From NCBI GenBank assembly GCA_028726465.1, contig JAQYQB010000010.1, positions 1 to 64,000 of the forward strand: a DNA stretch of 64,000 nt. Direction: 5' to 3'. Below are positions 40,547-51,535 of the stretch, in pieces. The position numbers were made by a program, and so were the translations under genes. This DNA comes from Mycobacteriaceae bacterium (GTDB taxonomy: Bacteria; Actinomycetota; Actinomycetes; Mycobacteriales; Mycobacteriaceae). The stretch's first letter is position 1, and each line of letters begins with the position of its first letter. The notes beneath the pieces are model-generated. The model saw only the letters and a list, made by a program, of their open reading frames with translations. It did not search any database and was not told the DNA's origin.

Positions 40547-41992
40547 ATGACTCAGGCACAATCTGCGCCGGGTACCGAGGCCAAGATGACCGATGACGAG
40601 ATCATCGAGTCCATCGGTGCGTACGAATATGGCTGGCACGACTCGGACGTGGCCGGTGCATCGGCACGACGTGGACTGAGCGAGGAGGTCGTTCGCGACA
40701 TCTCCCGCCAGAAGAACGAGCCCGAGTGGATGCTCAACCAGCGGCTCAAGGCCCTCAACATCTTCGAGAAGAAGCCGATTCCCACCTGGGGCGCGGATTT
40801 GTCCGGGATCGACTTCGACAACATCAAGTACTACGTCAAGTCGACCGAGGAGCAGGCCCAGACCTGGGACGATTTGCCCGCCGACATTAAGGAAACCTAC
40901 GACAAGCTGGGTATCCCGGACGCCGAAAAGCAGCGTCTGGTGGCTGGCGTCGCCGCCCAGTACGAGTCCGAGGTCGTCTACCACCAGATCCGCGAGGATC
41001 TGGAGCGCCAGGGCGTTATCTTCGTCGACACCGACACTGCCCTGCGCGAGCACGAGGAGCTGTTCAAGGAATACTTCGGCACTGTCATCCCGGCCGGCGA
41101 CAACAAGTTCTCCTCGCTGAACTCCGCCGTCTGGTCCGGTGGCTCCTTCATCTACGTTCCGCCGGGAATCCACGTGGACATCCCGCTGCAGGCATATTTC
41201 CGCATCAACACGGAAAACATGGGGCAGTTCGAGCGCACGCTCATCATCGTCGATGAGGACGCTTACGTGCACTACGTCGAGGGCTGCACCGCGCCGATTT
41301 ACAAGTCGGACTCCCTGCACTCCGCCGTCGTGGAGATTATCGTCAAGAAGGGCGGCCGTTGCCGCTACACGACCATCCAGAACTGGTCGAACAACGTCTA
41401 CAACCTGGTGACCAAGCGCACCAAGTGTGAAGAGGGCGCGACCATGGAGTGGGTCGACGGCAACATCGGCTCCAAGGTGACCATGAAGTACCCAGCCGTC
41501 TGGCTGACCGGCGAGCACGCCCGCGGTGAGGTGCTCTCCGTCGCCTTCGCCGGCGAAGATCAGTTCCAGGACACCGGCGCGAAGATGACGCACATGGCGC
41601 CGCACACCTCCTCGAACATCGTGTCCAAGTCCGTGGCCCGCGCCGGCGGGCGCGCGGCCTACCGCGGCTTGGTTCAGGTCAACCAGAACGCGCACCACTC
41701 GACCTCCAACGTGGAGTGCGACGCCTTGCTGGTCGACAGCATCTCGCGTTCGGACACATACCCCTACAACGACATCCGCAACGACCACGTGACCTTGGGC
41801 CACGAGGCGACCGTCTCGCAGGTGTCGGAGGAGCAGTTGTTCTACCTGATGTCGCGCGGCATCGCGGAAGAAGAAGCAATGGCTATGATCGTGCGCGGTT
41901 TCGTTGAGCCTATCGCGAAGGAGCTCCCGATGGAGTACGCCCTCGAGCTCAACCGCCTCATCGAGCTACAGATGGAAGGATCGGTGGGCTAG
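40547..41992 (+). CDS. sufB: Fe-S cluster assembly protein SufB
   Basis: Scaffold subunit of the SufBCD complex, 481 aa. Contains the right-handed beta-helix core ([40 protein letters not shown]) with the conserved cysteine in EGC. ATG 40547 is 6 bases after AAAGGAG. Confidence 0.96.
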   Translation: MTQAQSAPGTEAKMTDDEIIESIGAYEYGWHDSDVAGASARRGLSEEVVRDISRQKNEPEWMLNQRLKALNIFEKKPIPTWGADLSGIDFDNIKYYVKSTEEQAQTWDDLPADIKETYDKLGIPDAEKQRLVAGVAAQYESEVVYHQIREDLERQGVIFVDTDTALREHEELFKEYFGTVIPAGDNKFSSLNSAVWSGGSFIYVPPGIHVDIPLQAYFRINTENMGQFERTLIIVDEDAYVHYVEGCTAPIYKSDSLHSAVVEIIVKKGGRCRYTTIQNWSNNVYNLVTKRTKCEEGATMEWVDGNIGSKVTMKYPAVWLTGEHARGEVLSVAFAGEDQFQDTGAKMTHMAPHTSSNIVSKSVARAGGRAAYRGLVQVNQNAHHSTSNVECDALLVDSISRSDTYPYNDIRNDHVTLGHEATVSQVSEEQLFYLMSRGIAEEEAMAMIVRGFVEPIAKELPMEYALELNRLIELQMEGSVG

Positions 41993-41997
41993 TCCCG

Positions 41998-43164
41998 ATG
42001 GTGAACTCAAACGAATTTTCTGCTCGTAAGAACCCGAACCAGGTCACCAAGGGTGATCTCTTCGGTTCCTTCGACGTGGCGGACTTCGACATCCCGAAGG
42101 GTCGCGACGAGGTGTGGCGCTTTATCTCCCTGCGCAACCTCCGCGGCCTGCACAACGGCGAGTTTGCTGAGGCCGTAGCCCAAGACGTGAAGGTCACCGG
42201 TCCGGACGAGGTCCGCACCGAGACGGTCGCTCCCACCGACGAGCGGCTGGGCCGGGCCGGCAAGCCCACCGACCGCGTGGCTGCCCAGGCATGGACCTCC
42301 ATGCCGGAGGCCCAGGTCGTGACCATCGAGCCGGAGGCCCGGCTGGAGGAGCCGACCATCGTGACGATCACCGGCCGCGGCGACGGCGTTACCAGCTTTG
42401 GCGCGACCTCTATCGAGGTCGGCCACCACGCCGAGGCGACCGTCGTGCTCAAGTACGAGGGCTCCGGCACCCACGCTGACAACGTCGAATTCGTCATCGG
42501 CGACGGCGCGCACGTCACCGTCATTGTCGACGCCGACTGGGAAAACGACGCCGTCCACCTGTCGCACCAGGCCATCAAGATGGGCCGCGACGCCACCCTG
42601 CGCCACAACTCCGCCATCTTCGGCGGCGAGATCGTGCGCATCGTCCCGCGCGTGACCTTCAGCGCCCCGGGCGCCGACGTCGAGCTGCTCGGCGTCTACT
42701 TCGCGGACTCCGGCCAGTACTTCGAAAACCGCATGCTGGTCGACCACTCCGTGCCGAACTGCCGCTCCCGCGTGCTCTACAAGGGCGCTCTGCAGGGCGA
42801 CAAGAAGGCCGAGTCCCGCACCTGCTGGGTGGGCGACGTGCTCATCCGCGCCGACGCGCAGGGCACCGACACTTATGAGACGAACAACAACCTCATCCTG
42901 ACCGACGGGGCGCGCGCCGACGCGATCCCGAACCTGGAGATCGAGACCGGCGAGATCACGGGCGCCGGCCACGCTGCGACCGTCGGCCGCTTCGATGACT
43001 TGGAGCTGTTCTACCTCATGTCCCGCGGTATCCCGGAGGCAGAAGCCCGCCGGCTCATCATCCGCGGCTTCTTCAACGAGGTCATCAACCGTATTCCGGT
43101 CGAGTCCCTGCGCGAAGAGCTGGAAAACCGTGTTTCTGACGAGCTAGCGAAGATCAACGCCTAG
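41998..43164 (+). CDS. sufD: Fe-S cluster assembly protein SufD
   Basis: Paralogue of SufB forming the SufBCD complex, 388 aa. Core beta-helix and C-terminal helices end with [20 protein letters not shown], the family signature. Starts 5 bases after sufB; ATG 41998 or the next codon, GTG 42001, are both possible. Confidence 0.95.
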   Translation: MVNSNEFSARKNPNQVTKGDLFGSFDVADFDIPKGRDEVWRFISLRNLRGLHNGEFAEAVAQDVKVTGPDEVRTETVAPTDERLGRAGKPTDRVAAQAWTSMPEAQVVTIEPEARLEEPTIVTITGRGDGVTSFGATSIEVGHHAEATVVLKYEGSGTHADNVEFVIGDGAHVTVIVDADWENDAVHLSHQAIKMGRDATLRHNSAIFGGEIVRIVPRVTFSAPGADVELLGVYFADSGQYFENRMLVDHSVPNCRSRVLYKGALQGDKKAESRTCWVGDVLIRADAQGTDTYETNNNLILTDGARADAIPNLEIETGEITGAGHAATVGRFDDLELFYLMSRGIPEAEARRLIIRGFFNEVINRIPVESLREELENRVSDELAKINA

Positions 43165-43205
43165 CGCCCCTGCTGAAACCCACGCAACAGAAAGATTAAA
43201 TCGCT

Positions 43206-45220
<2,015 letters not shown>

Positions 45221-45670
45221 ATGCTGGACTCGATGTACCAAGAGGTGATCCTGGATCACTACAAGAACCCGCAGTACAAGGGCCTGCGGGAGGGCCACCA
45301 GGCGGAGGTTCACCACGTGAACCCGTCCTGTGGCGACGAGCTGACCTTGCGCGTCAAGCTGTCCGAAGACGGCAAGACGGTCGAGGACATTTCCTACGAC
45401 GCGGAAGGGTGCTCGATTTCCCAGGCCTCGACCTCGGTGATGGCCGAGGAGATCGTGGGCCAGCCGCTGGAGGTGGCCAACCAGAAGCTCGCCGAGTTCG
45501 AGAAGATGGTGACCTCCCGCGGCAAGGAAGAGGGCGACGACGAAATCATCGGTGACGGCGTGGCCTTCGCCGGGGTTTCTCAGTACCCAGCCCGAGTCAA
45601 ATGCGCGTTGCTAGGCTGGAAGGCATTCCAAGCCGCTGCAGGCGACGCACTCAACGAATTGGAGCACTAA
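45221..45670 (+). CDS. sufU: SufU sulfur acceptor / Fe-S scaffold
   Basis: 149-aa zinc-containing NifU-like protein that accepts sulfur from SufS. Conserved ligands in NPSCGDELTL, the GCSISQASTSVM segment and KCALLGWKAF. Starts immediately after the sufS stop codon. Confidence 0.94.
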   Translation: MLDSMYQEVILDHYKNPQYKGLREGHQAEVHHVNPSCGDELTLRVKLSEDGKTVEDISYDAEGCSISQASTSVMAEEIVGQPLEVANQKLAEFEKMVTSRGKEEGDDEIIGDGVAFAGVSQYPARVKCALLGWKAFQAAAGDALNELEH

Positions 45671-46077
45671 TGACCCAGCCCACTGACCCGTACCAGAACG
45701 AGTCCTCGAGCTTTGATGGGGGCCGCGAGCGCCCCGAGCAGACCGAGGAGCAGATCGCGAAGGCCTACGACGTCGCTGAGTTCCTCCGTGACGTCATCGA
45801 CCCCGAGCTCGGCATCAACGTCGTCGACCTCGGCTTGGTCTACGAGATCTGGATGGAAGAAAACGAGGGCAAGGAAAAGGCCGTCGTTAACATGACGCTG
45901 ACTTCTCCGGCGTGCCCGTTGACCGACATCATCGCCGAACAGGCCGAGCAGGCGGTCGTGGGCAACAAGGTAGCCGACCAGTTGGAAATCAACTGGGTCT
46001 GGATGCCGCCGTGGGGTCCGAACATGATCACCGAGGAGGGGCGCGAACAGCTCCAAGCCCTCGGGTTCGCCGTCTAG
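45670..46077 (+). CDS. sufT: SufT/MIP18-family Fe-S maturation factor
   Basis: 135-aa DUF59 protein. Core motif ELGINVVDLGLVYEI after the DVIDPE segment, and the conserved cysteine in LTSPACPLTD. An acidic N-terminal region of about 35 residues precedes the domain. Its ATG overlaps the sufU stop by one base; last gene of the suf operon. Confidence 0.92.
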   Translation: MTQPTDPYQNESSSFDGGRERPEQTEEQIAKAYDVAEFLRDVIDPELGINVVDLGLVYEIWMEENEGKEKAVVNMTLTSPACPLTDIIAEQAEQAVVGNKVADQLEINWVWMPPWGPNMITEEGREQLQALGFAV

Positions 46078-46101
46078 GCTCGACTTCGTTTTCTCTCACT
46101 T

Positions 46102-46139
46102 AGCCAGGCTCCTTGGTTCGTCCAGGGGGCCTGGCTTTG
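46102..46139 (+). terminator. Intrinsic terminator after the suf operon
   Basis: AGCCAGGC (46102-46109) pairs with GCCTGGCT (46129-46136), followed by TTGT. A short T-run makes it moderate in strength. Confidence 0.6.
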
Positions 46140-46156
46140 TGCTGCGCGGAAGTTGA

Positions 46157-46162
46157 TAGACT
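46157..46162 (+). promoter_or_regulatory. -10 element of a leaderless ABC-F gene
   Basis: TAGACT ends 8 bases before the GTG start at 46171; no Shine-Dalgarno sequence is seen. Confidence 0.45.
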
Positions 46163-46170
46163 AGCGGGTT

Positions 46171-47802
46171 GTGATTGTTACCAATGACTTGGAAGTTCGC
46201 GTCGGCGCCCGTACCTTGCTCAACGCCCCGGGCCAACACCTGCGCGTCCAGCCGGGGGACCGCATCGGGCTCATCGGACGCAATGGTGCCGGAAAGACCA
46301 CCACGATGCGAATCCTGTCGGGGGAGACGGAGCCCTACGGCGGTTCGGTGACCACCTCCGGGCCCATCGGCTACCTGCCGCAGGACTCCCGGGAGGGCAA
46401 TATCGAGCAGTCCGCCCGCAACCGCGTGCTTTCTGCCCGCGGCCTGGATGAAATCCAGCGTTCCATGGAAAAGCAGCAGCACATCATGGAAAACACCGAC
46501 GACGACAACAAGCGCGACAAGGCGATCGCGAAGTTCTCGCGCCTGGAGGAGCGCTACCAGGCGCTGGGCGGCTACGAGGCCGCGGCCGAGTGCGCCCAAA
46601 TCTGCGACAACCTGGGCCTGCCGCAGCGCGTGCTGGACCAGCAGCTCAAGACCCTGTCGGGCGGCCAGCGCCGCCGCGTGGAGCTGGCCCAGATCCTCTT
46701 CTCCGCCACCGCGGGCGCGGGCAAGTCGAACACGACCCTGCTGCTGGACGAGCCGACCAACCACCTGGACGCGGACTCGATTACCTGGGTGCGCGGCTTC
46801 CTGGCCAAGCACGAGGGCGGCCTCATCATGATCTCCCACGACGTGGAGCTGCTCGAGGCCGTCTGCAACAAGATCTGGTTCCTCGACGCGGTCCGCGCGG
46901 AAGCCGACGTCTACAACATGGGGTACAAGAAGTACCTCGACGCCCGCGCTACCGACGAGGCCCGCCGGCGCCGCGAACGCGCCAACGCGGAGAAGAAGGC
47001 CGCGGCGCTGCACAAGCAGGCCGCGAAGCTGGGCGCGAAGGCGACGAAGGCCGCGGCCGCGAAACAGATGCTCGCCCGCGCTGATCGCATGATGAACGAG
47101 CTGGACGAGGTGCGCGTGAGCGACAAGTTCGCCAGCATCAAGTTTCCTGAACCGGCCCCCTGCGGCAAGACCCCGATGAACGCCAAGGGCCTGACCAAGA
47201 TGTACGGCTCCCTAGAGGTCTTCGCCGGCGTGGACCTGGCCATCGACAAGGGCTCCCGCGTGGTGGTACTCGGCACCAACGGCGCGGGCAAGACCACCTT
47301 GCTCAAGCTGCTCGCCGGGGTGGAGCGCACCGACGGCGAAGGCGGCATCGTCAGCGGCCACGGCCTGCGCATCGGCTACTTCGCCCAGGAGCACGACACC
47401 ATCGACGGCGACAAGACCGTCTGGGAAAACACCATCGAGGCCTGCCCAGAGGCCGGCCAGCAGGACCTGCGCGGACTGCTCGGCGCGTTCATGTTCTCCG
47501 GCGACAAGCTGGAGCAACCCGCCGGCACGCTCTCCGGCGGTGAGAAGACCCGCCTGGCCCTGGCCACGCTGGTTTCCTCGCGCGCCAACGTCCTGCTGCT
47601 GGACGAGCCGACCAACAACCTGGACCCTATCTCCCGCGAGCAGGTCCTGGACGCCTTGCGCACCTACACCGGCGCCGTCGTCCTCGTGACCCACGATCCG
47701 GGTGCGGTCAAGGCCCTCGAGCCCGAGCGCGTCATCATCATGCCCGACGGCGACGAGGACCTCTGGTCGGACGAGTACATGGAGATCGTCGAGCTGGCCT
47801 AA
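46171..47802 (+). CDS. ABC-F family ATPase
   Basis: 543-aa cytosolic double ABC protein without membrane domains. Walker A motifs GRNGAGKTTT (near 39) and GTNGAGKTTL (near 370); signatures LSGGQRRRVELA and LSGGEKTRLALA; Walker B LLLDEPTNHLD and LLLDEPTNNLD. A charged linker (about residues 255-320, Arg/Ala/Lys-rich) joins them. ABC-F proteins act on ribosomes in translation or drug protection; the subfamily cannot be fixed from sequence alone. Confidence 0.9.
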   Translation: MIVTNDLEVRVGARTLLNAPGQHLRVQPGDRIGLIGRNGAGKTTTMRILSGETEPYGGSVTTSGPIGYLPQDSREGNIEQSARNRVLSARGLDEIQRSMEKQQHIMENTDDDNKRDKAIAKFSRLEERYQALGGYEAAAECAQICDNLGLPQRVLDQQLKTLSGGQRRRVELAQILFSATAGAGKSNTTLLLDEPTNHLDADSITWVRGFLAKHEGGLIMISHDVELLEAVCNKIWFLDAVRAEADVYNMGYKKYLDARATDEARRRRERANAEKKAAALHKQAAKLGAKATKAAAAKQMLARADRMMNELDEVRVSDKFASIKFPEPAPCGKTPMNAKGLTKMYGSLEVFAGVDLAIDKGSRVVVLGTNGAGKTTLLKLLAGVERTDGEGGIVSGHGLRIGYFAQEHDTIDGDKTVWENTIEACPEAGQQDLRGLLGAFMFSGDKLEQPAGTLSGGEKTRLALATLVSSRANVLLLDEPTNNLDPISREQVLDALRTYTGAVVLVTHDPGAVKALEPERVIIMPDGDEDLWSDEYMEIVELA

Positions 47803-47876
47803 ACGCCTCACCGCTTACGCCCCCTGCCATCCGTGTGCCCAGGCGGCAGGGCAGTAGCGGGGAAGCTCGAAACAAA

Positions 47877-47921
47877 AAGCACCGCCGCGGGCTGCCAGGA
47901 AGGCAGGCCGCGGCGGTGCTT
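47877..47921. terminator. Bidirectional terminator after the ABC-F gene
   Basis: AAGCACCGCCGCGG (47877-47890) pairs with CCGCGGCGGTGCTT (47908-47921), with an inner CTGCC/GGCAG stem. A-rich upstream and T-rich downstream flanks suit both the ABC-F gene and the convergent 85-aa gene. Confidence 0.85.
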
Positions 47922-47938
47922 GTATGTATGGGTTGGCT

Positions 47939-48196
47939 TTAGCGCAGCCAACCGAAGCTCAGCAGGAATGCTTCGAGCTGAATCATCTCGTCGGTATCGG
48001 GGGCGTGGCCGGCGATAGTCTCGAAGGCCGCTGCGGCCTCCTTGGTGCTCGCCGGGGTCGAGTCAGCCTCGACCAAGTATTCAGCCACCGCGGCGTCGAC
48101 CGGGATAGCAGAAATGGTATCCACGCCGGTACCGGTGAGAGAATCCTTGAACGTATCAGCAATGCCATCCAGGATGGTGCGCATTGTGGTCATCAT
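47939..48196 (-). CDS. Small acidic protein of unknown function (85 aa)
   Basis: No family recognised. The product is soluble-looking, rich in Ala/Thr/Asp/Glu, without membrane segment or signal peptide, and ends FLLSFGWLR. Good evidence that it is real: a GGAGG (48207-48203) 6 bases before ATG 48196, a near-consensus promoter upstream (TTGCTT-N17-TATAAT), and a strong terminator downstream. It forms a single-gene transcription unit. Confidence 0.75.
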   Translation of the reverse strand: MMTTMRTILDGIADTFKDSLTGTGVDTISAIPVDAAVAEYLVEADSTPASTKEAAAAFETIAGHAPDTDEMIQLEAFLLSFGWLR

Positions 48197-48243
48197 GATT
48201 CACCTCCACGTGAATACGGATCGTCTCGATAGTTGATAGCTCA

Positions 48244-48272
48244 ATTATAGGACGGTCGTTCTGTGAAAGCAA
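48244..48272 (-). promoter_or_regulatory. Near-consensus sigma-A promoter for the 85-aa gene
   Basis: On the minus strand TTGCTT (48272-48267) is followed by 17 bases and TATAAT (48249-48244), the best promoter match in the window. The transcript leader would be about 40 bases. Confidence 0.8.
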
Positions 48273-48311
48273 CCCCTAGGTAACCGAGTGTTAACCTTTT
48301 GTTCACTTTAT

Positions 48312-48333
48312 GGCCGGGCGGTGTGGCCCGGCC
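48312..48333. other. GC hairpin downstream of the Pit gene pair
   Basis: GGCCGGGC (48312-48319) pairs with GCCCGGCC (48326-48333), just after the 96-aa gene. No T-run follows on the minus strand, so it is a weak terminator at best. Confidence 0.4.
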
Positions 48334-48337
48334 GGTT

Positions 48338-48628
48338 TTAGAGGCCGCCGAAGAGCTCCATGCCGAAGTAGTGGGCGATGGTGTCGCGGGCAATCCAGAC
48401 GATGGCGAGGATGATGACGGCAGCGAGCACGGCGTAGACGGTCCAGCCAAGCACCTTCATCTGGGGGCTGGCCGGGGTGTCGTCCACCACGACGCCATCG
48501 GCGTTGCGGATGGGATCGCCGGTCATGCACCGCATGCCGAGTGAAAACAGGAGCGGAATGCCGGCGCCAAAGAGAAGGGCAAGCCCGGCGACGTGGAGGA
48601 TGGACTGGAAAATCTCGGTGACGGTCAT
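48338..48628 (-). CDS. Small membrane protein linked to Pit (96 aa)
   Basis: Two hydrophobic segments (residues about 10-32 and 61-81) with a short polar loop (MRCMTGDPIRNADG) between. No family recognised with certainty. It starts 5 bases after the Pit stop codon, so the two are probably co-translated; a role as Pit accessory is inference from position only. Confidence 0.75.
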   Translation of the reverse strand: MTVTEIFQSILHVAGLALLFGAGIPLLFSLGMRCMTGDPIRNADGVVVDDTPASPQMKVLGWTVYAVLAAVIILAIVWIARDTIAHYFGMELFGGL

Positions 48629-48633
48629 GGCGT

Positions 48634-49926
48634 TTAGCGACCTTCCTGCGCGTTAGTGGAATCGGATGCGGCGACCGGCTGAGCAGACGCGGTGGCGGCG
48701 GCAGCGACGGGCTCCTGGGGGCGGGACATGGAGGAGTCAACGGACTCCGAGTCCTTGTTCCAGTCCTCGTTGACGTTGGAGGCGTCGACCGGGTTCATGC
48801 GGGAGCGGACAACGATGAGGGCGGCCATGGCGACCAGGAGGACGAAGTCCACGATGGCGCCCACCGTTAGTGAAGAGAAGGCGGATACGCCGTGGGCGAG
48901 CCACCAGCTGACAAAGCCGACGAAGGCGGCGCAGGGCAGCGTGATCAGCCAGGCCGCGGCCATGCGCATGGCCACGCCCCAACGGACGTCGGCGCCGCGC
49001 TTGCCGAGGCCGGTGCCCATGATGGAGCCGGTGGACACGTGCGTGGTGGACAGCGCCATGCCGCCGGTGGCTGAGGTCAGGATGATGGCGGCCGAGGTGG
49101 CCTCAGCGGCCATGCCCTGCGGGGACTCGATTTCGACCAAGCCCTTGCCCAGGGTGCGGATAACGCGCCAGCCGCCGGAGAGTGTGCCGGCTGCGATGGC
49201 GATTGCACAGGCGAAAATGACCCAGGTCGGGATGCGCGACTCGGCGGAGGTCTCGCCAGCGGCGACCAGCGCCAGGAAGATAACGCCCATCGTCTTCTGC
49301 GCGTCACCGGCGCCGTGGGCCAAGGACACCAGGCAGGCGGTCACGATCTGGCCGTGGCGGAAGTGTTCGTTCTTGACCTTCGTCGGGATGGTGTTGGTGA
49401 CCCAGTAGATCAGGGCGGTGGCGCACGCGGAAACGAGCGCGGCGATGACGGGGGAGGCCAGGGCCGGGATGATGATCTTGCCGGCGATGGAGGACCACTC
49501 CACGCCGCCGGAGCCCATGGCGGCGAAGGCCGCGCCAATCAGGCCACCAAACAGCGCGTGGGAGGAGCTCGACGGCATGCCCAGCAGCCAGGTGAACAGG
49601 TTCCACAGGATGCCGCCGATAAGGCCGGTGAAGACCACCATCAGCAGGGCCTGGCCGTCGGCCGGCACTGCGCCGGTGCCCGCGCCGGAGAGGTCATAGG
49701 AGTCCAGGTTGACGATTCCCTTAGCCACCATGGCGGCCACGTTAACGGAGAGGAACGCGCCCACCAGGTTGAGCGCCGCGGAGATGGCTACCGCGGTAAA
49801 AGGCTTGAGCGCGCCCGTGGCAATCGAGGTCGCCATGGCGTTGGCCGTGTCGTGGAAACCGTTGGTGAAGTCAAAAGCGATGGCGGTAATCACCACGATC
49901 GCCAGGATGATCAGAGTCGCTGTCAC
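48634..49926 (-). CDS. pit: Inorganic phosphate transporter (Pit family)
   Basis: 430-aa low-affinity phosphate:cation symporter of the PiT family. Duplicated signature GFHDTANAMATSIATGAL near the N terminus and LAHGAGDAQKTMGVIFLAL in the second repeat, with about ten membrane helices. A Ser/Ala-rich cytoplasmic tail of about 50 residues ends the protein. GTG start at 49926. Confidence 0.93.
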   Translation of the reverse strand: MTATLIILAIVVITAIAFDFTNGFHDTANAMATSIATGALKPFTAVAISAALNLVGAFLSVNVAAMVAKGIVNLDSYDLSGAGTGAVPADGQALLMVVFTGLIGGILWNLFTWLLGMPSSSSHALFGGLIGAAFAAMGSGGVEWSSIAGKIIIPALASPVIAALVSACATALIYWVTNTIPTKVKNEHFRHGQIVTACLVSLAHGAGDAQKTMGVIFLALVAAGETSAESRIPTWVIFACAIAIAAGTLSGGWRVIRTLGKGLVEIESPQGMAAEATSAAIILTSATGGMALSTTHVSTGSIMGTGLGKRGADVRWGVAMRMAAAWLITLPCAAFVGFVSWWLAHGVSAFSSLTVGAIVDFVLLVAMAALIVVRSRMNPVDASNVNEDWNKDSESVDSSMSRPQEPVAAAATASAQPVAASDSTNAQEGR

Positions 49927-50244
49927 AGTGTCGGCCCCTTGCAGTGCATGATTTGAGTAGTACAGAGTGCATCTGCGGCGCCCAAGCGTCGCGGACGGTC
50001 CGAAACATTACTCCTGCCTCGAGATTTGAACAATTTAGTTCATGCACCTATCTGAATTGTCACACTAAATTAATTCCCAGGTTGCATGGTGTTAACCGGC
50101 CGTTAACCTAGGTGGGCTTCGCCACCTCCGCGGAGGTGGCTAACGCAACACCAAAAGCGCCGATTTCTCCCGAATTAAACACTAAAATAGGGGATAACAT
50201 TTCACTACTTTGCGCCGACCGTGACGCAGGAAAAGGAGTCAACC
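49927..50244. promoter_or_regulatory. Pit / 83-aa gene divergent intergenic region
   Basis: These 318 bases hold no further gene. Two GTTAAC palindromes (50091-50096, 50102-50107) are 5 bases apart. A perfect 20-bp palindrome GCCACCTCCGCGGAGGTGGC (50121-50140) is preceded by a third complementary arm AGGTGGGC. A possible -10 TAAAAT (50183-50188) points toward the plus-strand gene. Confidence 0.45.
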
Positions 50245-50496
50245 ATGTCCTGTTCGTGGGATAAGTGCCAACACGACCTGAACAAGCGCTGGTCGCAGCT
50301 CTCTTCAGCCGAGCAAAAGGGCGTTATCGGCGCCCTCGTCCTGGACGGCGTCCTCAAGGCGACCGCGTGGCACTACCTCTACCACCTACCCAGCCGCAAG
50401 ATCCGCGGGCCGAAGTGGCTCTGGGCCATTATCACCGCCGTCATCGGCACCTTCGGCCCCGCCGGCTTCCTCCTCGGAGGCATCCGGCGCCGTTAG
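50245..50496 (+). CDS. Small membrane protein, 83 aa
   Basis: Begins MSCSWDKCQHDLNKRW, has a basic middle (LPSRKIRGPKWLW), and one clear hydrophobic helix at about residues 57-78 ending in RRR. The C-terminal part resembles the PLDc_N-type membrane segment. ATG 50245 with AAAAGGAG upstream was chosen over an in-frame GTG at 50221. It has its own terminator; function unknown. Confidence 0.78.
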   Translation: MSCSWDKCQHDLNKRWSQLSSAEQKGVIGALVLDGVLKATAWHYLYHLPSRKIRGPKWLWAIITAVIGTFGPAGFLLGGIRRR

Positions 50497-50510
50497 AACC
50501 TAACGCACTT

Positions 50511-50549
50511 AGTGGCAGCCCTGGCTTTGGCTAGGCTGCCACTTTTTCT
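50511..50549 (+). terminator. Intrinsic terminator after the 83-aa gene
   Basis: AGTGGCAGCC (50511-50520) pairs with GGCTGCCACT (50534-50543), followed by TTTTTCTT. Confidence 0.88.
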
Positions 50550-50837
50550 TGTTCGGGGTCCTCGCTACCTTTGGAGGTCAATTTTGTGGGAGTGTGCTGG
50601 GCAAACGTATTGAAGGTTAGTGCAGTGTCCATGCGACTCTCGTGGAGAATCTTCCGTTTGGTACTTTTATTCAGTCCGAGTGTTTTAGGGTCTTAAGAGA
50701 AGTGTGCGCAGGGCAATACTATTTCGCTCTTTTTGTCCTGTGTGTGAGTGGCTTAGTGGCCCCGGCGCTGTGCAGTTAATCCTGCGCACGTCAGGAGACG
50801 ACGGCCGAAGGTTTAAGCATCTCCCGCAAAGGAATCC
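50550..50837 (+). promoter_or_regulatory. Leader region before the damaged ABC operon
   Basis: 288 bases, visibly less GC-rich than the neighbours, with no convincing gene. A 9-bp inverted repeat GTGCGCAGG (50704-50712) and CCTGCGCAC (50781-50789) frames the middle. AAAGGA precedes the ATPase ATG. No clear promoter could be picked. Confidence 0.35.
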
Positions 50838-51535
50838 ATGACTGTCTACCTAGAAAACGTTGAGGTGAGGCGCGGGCGGCGCGTCACGTGCTCGGTCCCG
50901 CGGCTGGAATTGGATGAACGTCCGACGTTGCTCTTGGGGCCGAACGGCGCGGGCAAGACCTCGTTGATGAACGTCGCCGCAGGGATTCTGCATCCCTCTT
51001 CCGGCAGGGTAGTTCGCAGCGGAAGGACCATCTACGTCCCGCAAAAATTCACGCCCATCGTTGGGTTCAGCTGCCTGGAGTACTGCGCGTATGTGGCGTG
51101 GTTGCAAGGGCAAACCTCGGCTGCCGCACGCGCCGATGCGCCGCGGTGGTTGGATTCCGTGGGGCTTGCCTCTTTGCGCGGGCACCGGTGCGACCGATTG
51201 AGTGGCGGTGAGGCTGCCCGCCTGGGGCTGGCGACTGCGCTGAACAGCGCGGCAGACACGTTGCTGCTCGACGAACCGAGTGCCTCTTTGGATCCACTGA
51301 GTAAACAGCAGCTGACGGAGACGTACCAACGCGTAGCAAGCAGCGGGCATTCGATAGTTGTCTCGACGCACGACCCGGGCGAGCTGCAGGCGCCTTTTCC
51401 CGAGTGCTAGTCGTCTTAGAAGGCGCTATTGCTTTCGACGGGAGCCGGGACGAGTTTCGCCAGTTGGGGGAAACCGGTTCAGGGCCCGTGGCGGTGCTCG
51501 CTCGGTCTTTCGTGGAAAGGGGGCAGAGACCATGA
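50838..51535 (+). pseudogene. ABC transporter ATP-binding protein, frameshifted near the C terminus
   Basis: Reads as a 190-aa ATPase ending at 51410: Walker A GPNGAGKTS, signature RLSGGEAARLGLA, Walker B LLLDEPSASLD, switch His in VSTHDPGEL. From 51401 a second frame continues the normal ABC C terminus (RVLVVLEGAIAFDGSRDEF) and stops at TGA 51533-51535, which overlaps the next ATG as ATGA. One base is missing around the TTTTCCC run at 51395-51401. It could be a true mutation, a sequencing error, or recoding. Confidence 0.8.

Noticed and set aside
50704..50789. 9-bp inverted repeat GTGCGCAGG / CCTGCGCAC as a structured leader
   Set aside because: Arms are 68 bases apart and such a match is not rare in a 300-base region; kept only as a note in the region entry.
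51395..51401. Classical -1 slippery heptamer at the ATPase frameshift
   Set aside because: T TTT CCC does not obey X XXY YYZ in the gene's frame, so canonical programmed frameshifting is not supported; mutation or sequence error is more likely.
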